Assembly: GCA_019634415.1 (NCBI GenBank)
Contig: JAHQVJ010000129.1
Span: 62,001-126,000 of the forward strand
Reading direction: 5' to 3'
Length of the DNA: 64,000 nucleotides
Source: Myxococcales bacterium
Lineage (GTDB): Bacteria; Myxococcota_A; UBA796; GCA-2862545
The position numbers were made by a program, and so were the translations under genes. The notes beneath the pieces were generated by a model that ran no database searches, was not told the origin of the DNA, and was given only the letters and a program-made list of their open reading frames with translations. Shown here piece after piece: positions 45,370-54,731 of this stretch; the stretch's first letter is position 1, and the number at the start of each line of letters is the position of its first letter.

Positions 45370-46035
45370 CTAGAAGAACGCATCGCAGCAGCTGCCGGGG
45401 ATGGCGCAGTTCTGGGCGTTCTGCGCGCACTGTCCCACGTCCACTCCGTTCTCGAGGCAGGTGCACGTGTTGCTGCTGCAGTCCACCTGCAGCGTGTCGC
45501 CGTTGACACTGGTCGCGCCACTGCAGTTCACGATGGTGCCAGACGTGCCGCCCGTGCCGGTGTCTGTCGTGCCCGTGTCCACGGGCGTGGTGGTCGTTCC
45601 GCTGTCGGTGGTCGTGGTGGTGGTACCACTGTCGGTGTTGGTCGTGGTCGTGTCGTCGTCGTCGAAGAACGCGTCGCAGCATCCACCTGGGATGGCGCAC
45701 GAGTCGTCCTCACAGGTGCCGACCTCGACCCCGTTCTCGGTGCAGGTGCACTCTCCATCGGTGCAGTCCATGCTCTGGCTGTCGCCGTTGATGGAGCGTG
45801 CGGCGCCGCAGCTCGACGAGCCCGAGCCGCTCGCGGACGACCCGTCGATGCAGCTGGACAGCTCGTCGATACAGATCTGTAGCGGCTCGGTGCACGCCAA
45901 GTAGGCGTCCACGCACTCCGACAGACCCAGGGTGCGGGCTTGCTCCAGCAGCGCGTCGCCACGCTCCTTGACCTCTGCTTGCCCGGCGCATCCCACGACT
46001 ACTGCCACCAACGAGACGAGACTCCATCGGATCAT
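45370..46035 (-). CDS. Cys-rich lipoprotein with duplicated eight-cysteine domain (copy B)
   Basis: The 221-residue paralogue of the lipoprotein at 37079. Signal MIRWSLVSLVAVVVGCAG; twin Cx6C hairpin (CVDAYLAC ... CIDELSSC); first Cys unit ending CAIPGGCCDAFF; a longer DDDD/Thr/Asp linker; second unit ending CAIPGSCCDAFF at the C terminus. Cys spacing is conserved, while the linker is freely changed, so the two units are the functional part. It lies immediately downstream of, and in the same direction as, an intact STAND-wHTH regulator gene. Its own ribosome site GGGAGGTG and the upstream repeats suggest a separate promoter. Confidence 0.85.
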   Translation of the reverse strand: MIRWSLVSLVAVVVGCAGQAEVKERGDALLEQARTLGLSECVDAYLACTEPLQICIDELSSCIDGSSASGSGSSSCGAARSINGDSQSMDCTDGECTCTENGVEVGTCEDDSCAIPGGCCDAFFDDDDTTTTNTDSGTTTTTTDSGTTTTPVDTGTTDTGTGGTSGTIVNCSGATSVNGDTLQVDCSSNTCTCLENGVDVGQCAQNAQNCAIPGSCCDAFF

Positions 46036-46110
46036 CGTTCACCTCCCTTCTTGGATTCGCGTCCAGCCTAGGAGCTGGGTTCTGGGCCAGCCATCTCCGA
46101 GCGCATCCGG

Positions 46111-46125
46111 CAAGGTCAGATAAGA
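46111..46125 (+). promoter_or_regulatory. operator-like direct repeat upstream of Cys-rich lipoprotein gene B
   Basis: CAAGG, five bases (TCAGA), TAAGA, followed by ACGAGG; 76-90 bases upstream of the lipoprotein start and opposite in orientation to the gene, exactly as for copy A. The aligned flanks (GGCAAGGT ... TAAG ... GAGG or GACGAG) extend the match beyond the half-sites. Confidence 0.6.
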
Positions 46126-46217
46126 ACGAGGGCTCGTGATCTGGCGATGATCCACACCACAGGCACCTGAGCGGCGGCCTGACTCAGCGAGGAGTAGGGG
46201 TGTTGTGCTGGGGTAGG

Positions 46218-46243
46218 TAAGGGAGCGCTAAGGGCGGCTAAGG
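46218..46243 (+). promoter_or_regulatory. triple TAAGG direct repeat
   Basis: TAAGG occurs at 46218, 46229 and 46239, spacings of 11 and 10 bases. The third copy contains the stop codon region of the regulator gene. It is 183-208 bases upstream of the Cys-rich lipoprotein B start. The same 11/10 spacing occurs at 54732, so it is not simple chance base composition. Confidence 0.55.
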
Positions 46244-49054
46244 TGGAGTGCCGACGGTCTCGCGGTACACGGTGACGTCGGCAGCGATCCGGTAGCCTCC
46301 GTTCACTCGCTCGATCACTTGGTCGAAGCCTGCCTTGCGGAGCTTGGAGAGCGCGGCCCACAGGCGGTTCTCGAGGGAGGATCGCTTGGCCTTGTCTCGA
46401 GGCCAGGCTGCTTCGAGCAGCTCCTCGGTGGACACCGATCCCTCTTCAGAGCGCGCGCGGGCGTCCAGCAGGCAGAGCAGCAGCCGCTGCGGAACCCTCC
46501 GCCGGGTCAGATCCAGCACGGGCTCACCGCTGACCTGGACCCAAGATCCTCCCGCTCCCACGTGCAGCGTCTTCCCGCCCTCGTCTCGAGAGGCCAGGGT
46601 GGCCTCGAGGAGCCGCCCTGCGACCACGACCTCTGCATAGGGGACGGTGTCGCCCTCGGGTCTGCGCAGGGAGAGCAGGGCGGCCTGCGCACTGGCCTCG
46701 GCTTCCGGCTCATCGAGGGCCAGGTGGGTCGCCAAGGTGAGGAGGTGCAGCGTGGAGTCGATGCGGAGGCCGCGGCCCACCCCGCTCGACGCTGCCGCCA
46801 GGTCGGACCTGGCACCGGCTGCCTGGCCGGTCCTGGCTCGTGCCAGGGCACGAAAGCCGAGGACCAGGTCCATGTCCACCTGCTGAAACGACCATCGCTC
46901 GCGAAACGCCACGGCTCGATCCAGGATCTGCAGGGCTGCCACGAGCTCTCCCCGGAGGAGGGTCAGCACCCCCCGACAGCTGTGGGACACGGCACTGACG
47001 AGGTCGGGGTGCGACGTGTGGGCCGACCATCGACTCGGCTCGATGGCCGCCTCGGCTCGCTCCAGGTCCCCCTCCACCATCCCCAACCAGCAGTCGATCC
47101 GATTGATGCTCCCGAGGGGGTTCGCTGGCTGGACGGCGGCGCGCTCGGCCAGCTGCTTGGAGGCGTCGAGCCACCGATGCGCGTCGTCGAGGGCTCCGGC
47201 AGCGATGGCGTACTCCGCCAGGTGCGTGAGGTTGACGGAGACGAGGTCCAAGCTCCCCGTCTCCTCGGCGAGGGCGCTTGCTCGCTGCGCCGCGTGCAGC
47301 GCCTCGTCGATCCGGCCTCTGTGGAACAACCCCACCGAGTAGTTCGACAACCACATGCAGCGGAGTCGGCGGTAGCCGAGCCGCTCGGCCAGCGTGATGA
47401 CCCCCTCCGCTGCTCGAAGCGCATCATCGATGTGTCCTACTCGAAAGTGCATGATGGTGGGCCCCTGCACGCACTGCGCGAGGGCTTCGTCGCTGCCGGA
47501 TGCCTGCGCGAGCTTCAGAGCCTCGTCGTACAGATCAGCGGCCGTCTCCGCCTGGCCGTCGAGCAGCGCCTGCCTGCCTCGGTAGTGCAGCAGGAGCGAG
47601 GCGAGCACCGGTCTGTGCGCGGCCAGCGCCGTGTCCACGCCGACTCGCAGCCGCTCCTCCGTGGGCCCCGTCGTCCCGAGGAAGCGCTTGGCGTAGGCCT
47701 TGGCCAGATCGAGCCGTGCTTCGTCGAGCGGCGATGTTCGTGGGCTGTGGGCCAGCGATGCCTCGACCTGGGAGAGGACTCGCTGCACCCGGCTGGTGGG
47801 GCCCACCCGGCTCAGGGTCGCCACCAAGGCCATCGCTGCGCCGACGCGATCGGAAGGGGACGTGCCTGGCCGCCCGATGATGGCCTCGAGATCGTCGACC
47901 TCCGGGGGAAGCGAGGGATCACAGGCGTCCATGAGCTGTCTCGCGAGGCCGCCTGCCTCGACCGCCGGGGCGATCAGCTCCATGAAGTGGGCGGTGTGTC
48001 GCTGCTCCAGCTCCGACCGCAGCGTCGCATCGACGCGACGACCCACGTAGTCTCGGACCACCTCCAGTAGCCGGAGGCGGCGTCCGCGGGGGGTGTCGAG
48101 GAGTCGGATCAGGCCGTGCTGGACCAGCGACTCCACCACCGAGATCGCGGAGGTCTCCCACTCGCCCTCAGCATCCTCGGGGGTGGACACGGCCTCGGCT
48201 GCACGCATGCCGAAGCTCTTCGGGAATACCCACAGCCTGACGAGGACCGTTCGCTCCGCGTCGCTCAGGAGCTCCCACGACCACTCGAGCGTGGCCTCCA
48301 TGGTCGCGTGTCGAGGGTCGGCGTCGCGTCGGTGGCCGCGCAGGAGCCGCAGGGGCTCCTTCAGCCGCTCCCAGAGCTGTCGGGGAGACAGGGTCTGCGT
48401 GCGCGCCGCAGCGAGCTCGATGGCGAGGGGGATGCCCTCGAGCCGCGTGACCACCTGCTGCAAGCTCGACCGGTCCTCGTCGGGATCGAAGCGGAAGTCC
48501 AGGGAGCGGGCGCGGTCCACCAGGAGCGCCAAGCTGTCGTCGGGCTCCAGCGCCGAGAGCTGCACGATCTGCTCGGACGCGATCCCGAGGGGAATGCGAG
48601 AGGTGACGACGAACCACACCTCCGGCGACGCTCGGTGCCACCTGGACAGCATCTCGCAGGCCTCTGGGAGCACCCCCTCCATGGCGTCCAGCACGACCAG
48701 GGCAGCTCCCAGGGTGGCAAGGCCTGCCGAGATTCCGGTGGCCGACTCGTCGGGACAGCGCCCGGTGAGGGCGCCGGCCATGGCGATGAGCACATCGGCG
48801 GGCTGACGCGCTGCCGACAGGTCCAGGAACGTGGTGGGACGCCCTGCCTGCTGGCTGATCTCCAGCGCCAGGCGAGTCTTGCCGGCCCCACCGATTCCGG
48901 TGACCGTGATCAGGCGCTTGCCCGCGTCGAAGGCGCCGAGCACCGCCGCTAGCTCGCGTTGACGGCCAACGAAGGTGTTGTCGGGAAGGAGGCCGGAGAT
49001 GGAGGGTGGGGTCTGCGCCCCGCTGTCGTCGGGCACTGCCGTAGCATACCGCAT
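46238..49054 (-). CDS. STAND ATPase-TPR regulator with C-terminal OmpR-type winged helix
   Basis: A 938-residue soluble protein. Residues 25-220 are an NB-ARC-like P-loop ATPase: FVGRQRELAAV, Walker A GIGGAGKT at 53-60, Walker B LVVLDAMEG near 119, sensor TSRIPLG near 151 and GIPLAIELAAAR near 207. A winged-helix/arm region follows, then TPR-like repeats over about 350-800. The last ~85 residues (LDLTRRRVPQRLLLCLL ... AAWPRDKAKRSSLENRLWAAL ... GGYRI) match the OmpR/PhoB DNA-binding domain. AfsR/SARP proteins have the same parts in the opposite order. ATP-dependent oligomerisation on a signal would expose the DNA-binding tail. Upstream of the Cys-rich lipoprotein gene and divergent from a paralogue. 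Confidence 0.85.
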   Translation of the reverse strand: MRYATAVPDDSGAQTPPSISGLLPDNTFVGRQRELAAVLGAFDAGKRLITVTGIGGAGKTRLALEISQQAGRPTTFLDLSAARQPADVLIAMAGALTGRCPDESATGISAGLATLGAALVVLDAMEGVLPEACEMLSRWHRASPEVWFVVTSRIPLGIASEQIVQLSALEPDDSLALLVDRARSLDFRFDPDEDRSSLQQVVTRLEGIPLAIELAAARTQTLSPRQLWERLKEPLRLLRGHRRDADPRHATMEATLEWSWELLSDAERTVLVRLWVFPKSFGMRAAEAVSTPEDAEGEWETSAISVVESLVQHGLIRLLDTPRGRRLRLLEVVRDYVGRRVDATLRSELEQRHTAHFMELIAPAVEAGGLARQLMDACDPSLPPEVDDLEAIIGRPGTSPSDRVGAAMALVATLSRVGPTSRVQRVLSQVEASLAHSPRTSPLDEARLDLAKAYAKRFLGTTGPTEERLRVGVDTALAAHRPVLASLLLHYRGRQALLDGQAETAADLYDEALKLAQASGSDEALAQCVQGPTIMHFRVGHIDDALRAAEGVITLAERLGYRRLRCMWLSNYSVGLFHRGRIDEALHAAQRASALAEETGSLDLVSVNLTHLAEYAIAAGALDDAHRWLDASKQLAERAAVQPANPLGSINRIDCWLGMVEGDLERAEAAIEPSRWSAHTSHPDLVSAVSHSCRGVLTLLRGELVAALQILDRAVAFRERWSFQQVDMDLVLGFRALARARTGQAAGARSDLAAASSGVGRGLRIDSTLHLLTLATHLALDEPEAEASAQAALLSLRRPEGDTVPYAEVVVAGRLLEATLASRDEGGKTLHVGAGGSWVQVSGEPVLDLTRRRVPQRLLLCLLDARARSEEGSVSTEELLEAAWPRDKAKRSSLENRLWAALSKLRKAGFDQVIERVNGGYRIAADVTVYRETVGTPP

Positions 49055-49066
49055 CGGCGATGTTCG

Positions 49067-49090
49067 GCGGTGACGTCATTACGTCACCGC
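49067..49090. promoter_or_regulatory. perfect palindrome upstream of the minus-strand regulator gene
   Basis: Arms GCGGTGACGT and ACGTCACCGC pair over ten bases around the loop CATT, 13-36 bases before the ATG at 49054. It could be an operator that blocks the promoter or an mRNA leader hairpin. It is distinct from the CAAGG-N5-TAAG element in the same gap. Confidence 0.55.
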
Positions 49091-49110
49091 GACCGCCTCG
49101 GGGGGGATTG

Positions 49111-49125
49111 CAAGGTGGGGTAAGT
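49111..49125 (+). promoter_or_regulatory. operator-like direct repeat between divergent regulator genes
   Basis: CAAGG, TGGGG, TAAGT, followed by CGAGGAAGG. It nearly equals the copy A site (CAAGG TGGGC TAAGG CGACGAG). It lies 57-71 bases from the minus-strand regulator start and 49-63 bases from the plus-strand start at 49174, so it could give autoregulation of either or both. Confidence 0.6.
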
Positions 49126-49173
49126 CGAGGAAGGGGCCTGTGACGATACGATGCGGGGATTGACTCGGCTCGG

Positions 49174-51972
49174 ATGCCGAAGGTCAGCCGCACGAGGAGC
49201 CATGGCCGGACTCCACCGACAGATCGTCCGACACTCGATCGAGTGGCCGTCCTAGTGTCGATGCTCAGAGACGACTTCGTCGGACGGACCGCGGAGCTCG
49301 CGTGTCTGCAGCAGGCGCTCGCCGACGGCCGGAGGCTGATGACGATCACGGGCATCGGTGGCTCGGGCAAGACGCGGCTGGCCCGGCAGCTGGTGTCGTG
49401 CATCGAGCTGCCCTGGGCCTTCGTGGCCGTGGAGCAGGCACGGGATCCGAGCGACGTGATGACGGCGCTCGGCCGCGAGATCGCGGCATGTCGAGGCGTG
49501 GCCGCCATCGAGGACATCGGGGTGGTGCTGGAGCGCGGTGCCGTCGGGCTCGTGGTGCTCGATGCGTTCGAGGGCTTGGCCGATCGTGCCCACGCGATCC
49601 TGGGGCCTTGGCTCGCCGCTGCACCCAGCATCCACTTCCTGGTGACCTCTCGGGTGCCGCTGGGGCTCGCGGGGGAGCAGGTCGTGCTGTTGTCTCCCCT
49701 GAGCCTCGAGGACGGGATGTCGTTGCTCGTGTCCCGGACGCGTGCGCTGCAGTTCGACTTCGATCCCTACGCCGATCGAGAGCGCCTCGAGCGTGTGGTG
49801 GAGCGCCTCGACGGCAACCCACTGGCCATCGAGCTGGCTGCTCGGCGGCTGCAGCTGCTCACGGTCCCAGCGCTCCTCGACCGTCTCGACGATCGCTTTC
49901 ACCTGCTGCGGCGACCCGCACACGGCCAGTCCGACCGACATGCATCGCTGCACGCGATCCTCGACTGGTCGTGGCAACAGCTCGATGCCGAGGAACGGTC
50001 TGTGCTGGCGCAGTGCACCATCTTCCGACCCGACTTCACGCCCGACGCAGCGGAAGCCGTGGTGGAGCTCGGAGGAGCTGCGGGGGTGTTGGACGTGGTG
50101 CAGCAGCTGCTGGCACGCGGGTTGCTGGTCCGTCGTGCGGGCCGCCTGCGCATGCTCGACGCCGTGCGCGATCACGCCCGTCAGCAGCTGGAGGAGCGGC
50201 ATTGGCGCCCGCTTCGGGAGCGACACGCCGCTCACTACGCGGCGAAGGTACAGGACATCGCCTCGTCCTTGGGGTTCGAGCTCGCGATCTCCGGAAAGCC
50301 CGACCTGGCGCTCTCGCCGGAGATCGACAACCTCACCCAGATCGTGGGAGAGGCGTGGGGGTCCGCCAAGCAGCGAGTCGACGTGGCGGTGGCCCTCACG
50401 GTGCTGCTCGATCAGCTCGGGCCGCCCAGCCGCGTGCAGGCGAGCATCGACTGGGCGGAAGGGGCGTTGAGCGACAGCGATGGGTATCAACGAGCGCGCT
50501 TGATGCGAGCCCGGGCCCATTCGGCCGCGCGCCTCGGTCAGCGCGACAGTCGCTCGGATGACTGCCGGGCCGGCAGCGCCGCAGCGCTCTCGGAAGGGGA
50601 TATGCGCCTCGCCGCGTCCCTCACGTATGCGGAGTTCCGCCGCGCAGTGGAGGCAGGCGACGAAGATGCGAGCCGGATGCTGTGGAGACGGGTCGTGGAT
50701 CTGCACGATGCGCAGGACGAGCTGCCGGGCGACCTCCTCCAGGGTCCGGCCGCCCTGGCCCTGCGCTTCGGCACCGCCGAGGATGCCCTGGAGACCTGTC
50801 GAGCCGTGATGGAGGCCACCGACCGCGCCGAGCTGTACCGCACGCACACGATGTGGCTCGACAACTTCGCGGTTCGCTTGTTCGACGTGGGGCGTACGGA
50901 GGAGGCCTCGAGGTTCAGTGACCTCGCGATCCAGCGGGCGCAGGCGATCTCCGACCATGCGAAGCTCGTCCGCTCGTTCGTCAACCGGATCGAGTATCGG
51001 GTGGCCGTCGACGATCTACCAGGCGCTCACGACGCCTTGGAGCAGCTCGCCGACTTGGTTCACCGCACACGTGTCCGCAATCCTCCCCTCGGAGGTCTGG
51101 CGCGCGCCCGTGCCCTTCTGGCGCTGGTGGAGGATCGGCTTGCAGATGCAGAGGCGGCCCTCGCCTCGAGCGGTGTGTCCTCTGCCTCGAGCATTCCCAC
51201 GGTCTCCCAGGCCGTCGCGCGGTCCCTTCGAGCCCAGGTGGCACTGCTTCGCGGTGCGGCCTCGGAGCCTGTGTGGTTGCTCACCGAGTCGTGCGAGACC
51301 CTGCAGCGCCACGCCATGCCTCGCCGGTCGATCGCGCTGAGCCTGGCCCTTCGGGCCGTCGCCCACGCCCGACTGTCGGACGAAGTCGCTGCACAGCGAG
51401 ATCTGGCGCAGGCCAGCACCCCCATTCGAGCCTGGAACGGAGCGAGGCACGTGCTCACGCTGTCGTTGCTCCAGCATGTGGTGTCGGTGCAGCTGCAGCA
51501 GCCGGGTGCGGTGGAGGCGGGCAGCCGTGCGTTGACCCGCTTCTTCAGTGGCGAGGATGGCCAGGTGCCCTACATCGAGGCGCGCGTGGCCGCCAGGCTG
51601 CTGTCGGACTGCCTGCAGACGGGACACGTCGACAGGATCGTGCTGCGAGTGGGGCCGGAGCTTCACTGGGTGCAGCTCGGGCACGAGTCGCCGATGGATC
51701 TACGGCGACGTCCCGTTCCCCGACGGCTGCTGGCGGCGTTGCTCCGAGCCTCGGAGGAGGCACCTGGCCGGGGGATCCCCACCCAGGATCTCATCGAACA
51801 CGTCTGGCCCGGCGACAAGGCCATGCGGTCCGCCTTGGAGAATCGCCTGTGGGCCACCCTGTCGAAGCTGCGTCGAGAGGGGTTCGAGCCCGTCCTGAAG
51901 CGGATGGAGGGCGGGTACCGGATCGCGGACGCTGTGTGCGTCCTGCGTGTGCCTGCCTGGGAACCACGGTGA
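49174..51972 (+). CDS. STAND ATPase-TPR regulator with C-terminal winged helix (paralogue)
   Basis: Up to 932 residues; the family homology begins at DDFVGRTAELACLQ, so the ATG at 49261 (MLRDDFVGR) is as likely as the ATG at 49174. Motifs: Walker A GIGGSGKT near residues 60-67 (long form), LVVLDAFEG, VTSRVPLG, GNPLAIELAARR, a TPR-like central region, and C-terminal MDLRRRPVPRRLLAALL, WPGDKAMRSALENRLWATLS and GGYRIAD. The stop overlaps the next paralogue's start (GTGA), so these two regulators are made together and may form a heteromer. It diverges from the 938-residue paralogue across a gap holding two regulatory elements. Confidence 0.85.
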   Translation: MPKVSRTRSHGRTPPTDRPTLDRVAVLVSMLRDDFVGRTAELACLQQALADGRRLMTITGIGGSGKTRLARQLVSCIELPWAFVAVEQARDPSDVMTALGREIAACRGVAAIEDIGVVLERGAVGLVVLDAFEGLADRAHAILGPWLAAAPSIHFLVTSRVPLGLAGEQVVLLSPLSLEDGMSLLVSRTRALQFDFDPYADRERLERVVERLDGNPLAIELAARRLQLLTVPALLDRLDDRFHLLRRPAHGQSDRHASLHAILDWSWQQLDAEERSVLAQCTIFRPDFTPDAAEAVVELGGAAGVLDVVQQLLARGLLVRRAGRLRMLDAVRDHARQQLEERHWRPLRERHAAHYAAKVQDIASSLGFELAISGKPDLALSPEIDNLTQIVGEAWGSAKQRVDVAVALTVLLDQLGPPSRVQASIDWAEGALSDSDGYQRARLMRARAHSAARLGQRDSRSDDCRAGSAAALSEGDMRLAASLTYAEFRRAVEAGDEDASRMLWRRVVDLHDAQDELPGDLLQGPAALALRFGTAEDALETCRAVMEATDRAELYRTHTMWLDNFAVRLFDVGRTEEASRFSDLAIQRAQAISDHAKLVRSFVNRIEYRVAVDDLPGAHDALEQLADLVHRTRVRNPPLGGLARARALLALVEDRLADAEAALASSGVSSASSIPTVSQAVARSLRAQVALLRGAASEPVWLLTESCETLQRHAMPRRSIALSLALRAVAHARLSDEVAAQRDLAQASTPIRAWNGARHVLTLSLLQHVVSVQLQQPGAVEAGSRALTRFFSGEDGQVPYIEARVAARLLSDCLQTGHVDRIVLRVGPELHWVQLGHESPMDLRRRPVPRRLLAALLRASEEAPGRGIPTQDLIEHVWPGDKAMRSALENRLWATLSKLRREGFEPVLKRMEGGYRIADAVCVLRVPAWEPR

Positions 51973-54686
51973 TCGTCGACGAGTTCGTCGGACGCGAGCG
52001 CGAGCTCGCCGCTGCTCGGCGGTTCCTGTCGTCCGGTCAGCCGCTGGTGACCGTCCTGGGGGTGGGTGGCTCCGGGAAGACGCGGTTCGTGCTTCAGCTC
52101 CTGTCGTCCTTGGACGACGCCGCGGCCTTCGTGGCCCTGGAGCACGCGCGCGACGTGGGGGACGTGCTCACCGCCATCGGTCGGGAGGTCGCTGCCTGTC
52201 GAGACCTGCGAGATCTGGGTCAGGTCGGGCGGGCGCTGCGCCAGGAGTCGACGAAGGTGGTGGTGCTCGATGCCTTCGAGCACCTGGCCGATCTGGGGCG
52301 CGACGTCCTGGCGCCGTTGCTGACGGAGGCTGTGGGGACCTGCTTCGTGGTGACGTCTCGCGTTCCCCTCGAGGTGGGCGGGGAGCAGATCCTGTTGCTG
52401 CCACCGCTGACACCCCAGGAGAGCCTGACGTTGCTGGTGGCGCGGGCTCGCGCCACCCAGTTCGACTTCGAGCCCGGCGACGATCGGGAGAGCCTGCTCG
52501 AGCTGGCGGGACGCCTGGACGGCAATCCTCTCGCCATCGAGCTCGCTGCCGCGCGCCTATCGGTGCTCACCCCTCGTGACCTGCTGGCTCGCCTGTCGGA
52601 TCGGTTCGAGGTGTTGCGGCGCCGTCCTGCCGGTGCCAGCGACCGCCAGTCGTCGCTCGAGCTGGTGCTGGACTGGACCTGGCACCTCCTCACCACCGCC
52701 GAGCGGTCGACCCTCGCTCAGTGCACGATCTTCCGTGTCGACTTCACCGTAGACGCGGCCGAGGCCGTCGTGGGGCCGGCCTCGGCCGTGCCGATCCTCG
52801 AGGTGCTGCAGAGTCTGGTGGCGAAGGGACTGCTGCGGCGCGAGGGAAGTCGCCTTCGGCTGCTCGACACGGTGCGCGACTACTCGCGTCGACACCTCGG
52901 CTCGGAGCCGCACGCCCTCGAGGCGCGGTTCGCCTCCTACTACCTCGACCTCGTGGCGGAGATCTGCTCGCCGGAGGGGTTCGAATGGGCGGTGAATGCG
53001 GGGCTCGACGAGGAGCTGCTGCGCGACGCCGAGAACGTGGCTGTCGTGGTGAGGTTGTCGTCGGCGTCGAGTCGTCAGCGCGTGGACGCTGCGGTGGCGC
53101 TGGCGCTGCTGCTGGACACCCTGGGCCCACCGTCCAGGATCGAGGCCGCCATCGACGAGGTGGAGCAGGTCCTGCCACCCGACGATCCGGGCCACGCCAG
53201 GCTGATGCGGGCGCGAGTGTACCTTGCTGCGAAGTTTCGCACGCCCATGCACGGAGAGGCCGAGCTGAGGCGGGCCATGGCGGTCGCCCGTGCCCACGGG
53301 GAGCGGTTGCTGCAGTGCACCCTCGCACTTCGGTACGTCATCAAGGCCGCCGGTGGCCTCGACGTGGAGGAGACCACTGCTCGCTTGGCAGTGCTGACCG
53401 AGCTCGTGGAGGCCTCCGGCGTGCCCCTGGCTCAGCTGTACGTCTTGCGTGCCCGAGCCATCTTCGCGCTTCGGTTCGGCACGGTCCGAGACAGCCTGGC
53501 GGCGTGCCAGGCCGTGCTTCGGGCCTGCGAGGCCTTCGGCCTGACCCGGACCCACACGATGTGGCTGGGCAACCATGCCCTGCTGCTGGGCGACGCGGGG
53601 CAGATCGAGGAGGGGCTACGGGCCAGTGATGCGGCGATCGCCGACGCCACCGAGGCCTCGGATCGCACCCGGCTCATCCCGTTACTGACGAATCGGACCC
53701 AGCTGGAGCTGGCGGCCGATCGACCCGACGCGGCGCGACGTGTGCTCGAGCGTGTACTCCAGCTGCTCCACAGCACCGGCACGGCGGCCTACACGTTTCG
53801 GCCGATCATGTACGGAGCCGTCTTGTTGGCCTTGGCCGCTGGCCGCCCCCGCGAGGCGCTGGAGGAGCTGTCCACAGAGCGCTGGCCTCGTAGGCGGCGC
53901 ACGGCTGGCCACGCGTTGGAGCATCAGCGCCATCGCGCCGTCGCTCTGCTGCTTCTCGGGGGAGATCACGAGGCACTCCGCCACTTCGATCAGGCCATCG
54001 ACACGCTTCGAGCCACGCGCTCCCTCCCCAGGAGGTACTGCGGGGAGCTGGCCTTCCGGGCCTTGGCGCGGGCGCGCCTCGGCGACACCGCAGGAGCCGA
54101 GGACGACATGACCGAGGCGTGGGCCAGCGCTCGGGCTTGGGGGGGCCCTCGATTCCTGATCGCCCTGCGGTTGGTGGACCATGCCGTGCGGGTGACCTTG
54201 GGGCTGACCGGAGCCGAGGCCAAGGCGGTGGAGGCGCTGATGCGCTTCGATGCTCGGGAGGAGGGGCAGATTCCCTACAGCTCGGCGCGCATCGCGGCAC
54301 ACCTGCTGCGCGGGGCGCTCGGTGCCTCGCCTGCCAAGGGCCCCATACTCCGCGTGGGCCCCGACTTTGCCTGGGTTCAGCTGGAGGACGCACCCGTGAT
54401 CGCCCTGAGCCGACGGCCCGTGCCTCGTCGGTTGCTGGGTGCCTTGATCGAGGCGGCGGAGCGAACGCCGGGGCGAGCCGTGCCGACCCACGAGCTGTTG
54501 AGCGTGGTCTGGCCGGGCGACAAGGCGCTGCGGTCGTCCCTCACCAACCGGCTGTGGTCCACCCTGTCCAAGCTGCGTCGGGAAGGGCTCGGCGCGACCG
54601 TGGAGCGCGTCGACGAGGGCTACCGGCTGGCGAGCAACATCGTCGTGGCGCACCTGGACGTAGACGGGGAGCGCGGTGATCCTTAG
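51969..54686 (+). CDS. STAND ATPase-TPR regulator with C-terminal winged helix (paralogue)
   Basis: A 905-residue protein starting at GTG 51969 (VIVDEFVGRERELAAA), overlapping the TGA of the previous gene. Walker A GVGGSGKT at residues 31-38, VVVLDAFEHL, VTSRVPLEVG and GNPLAIELAAARL mark the ATPase; helical repeats follow; the tail ALSRRPVPRRLLGALI, VWPGDKALRSSLTNRLWSTL and EGYRLAS is the winged helix. It is closest to its upstream neighbour (same DFVGR and WPGDKA forms), pointing to a local tandem duplication. Downstream, 46 bases after its stop, begins a TAAGG repeat array before the next operon, a candidate target site. Confidence 0.87.
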   Translation: MIVDEFVGRERELAAARRFLSSGQPLVTVLGVGGSGKTRFVLQLLSSLDDAAAFVALEHARDVGDVLTAIGREVAACRDLRDLGQVGRALRQESTKVVVLDAFEHLADLGRDVLAPLLTEAVGTCFVVTSRVPLEVGGEQILLLPPLTPQESLTLLVARARATQFDFEPGDDRESLLELAGRLDGNPLAIELAAARLSVLTPRDLLARLSDRFEVLRRRPAGASDRQSSLELVLDWTWHLLTTAERSTLAQCTIFRVDFTVDAAEAVVGPASAVPILEVLQSLVAKGLLRREGSRLRLLDTVRDYSRRHLGSEPHALEARFASYYLDLVAEICSPEGFEWAVNAGLDEELLRDAENVAVVVRLSSASSRQRVDAAVALALLLDTLGPPSRIEAAIDEVEQVLPPDDPGHARLMRARVYLAAKFRTPMHGEAELRRAMAVARAHGERLLQCTLALRYVIKAAGGLDVEETTARLAVLTELVEASGVPLAQLYVLRARAIFALRFGTVRDSLAACQAVLRACEAFGLTRTHTMWLGNHALLLGDAGQIEEGLRASDAAIADATEASDRTRLIPLLTNRTQLELAADRPDAARRVLERVLQLLHSTGTAAYTFRPIMYGAVLLALAAGRPREALEELSTERWPRRRRTAGHALEHQRHRAVALLLLGGDHEALRHFDQAIDTLRATRSLPRRYCGELAFRALARARLGDTAGAEDDMTEAWASARAWGGPRFLIALRLVDHAVRVTLGLTGAEAKAVEALMRFDAREEGQIPYSSARIAAHLLRGALGASPAKGPILRVGPDFAWVQLEDAPVIALSRRPVPRRLLGALIEAAERTPGRAVPTHELLSVVWPGDKALRSSLTNRLWSTLSKLRREGLGATVERVDEGYRLASNIVVAHLDVDGERGDP

Positions 54687-54731
54687 TGTGGTACCACCGA
54701 GTTCTCTACGATCCGCTGCCCATCACGGACG

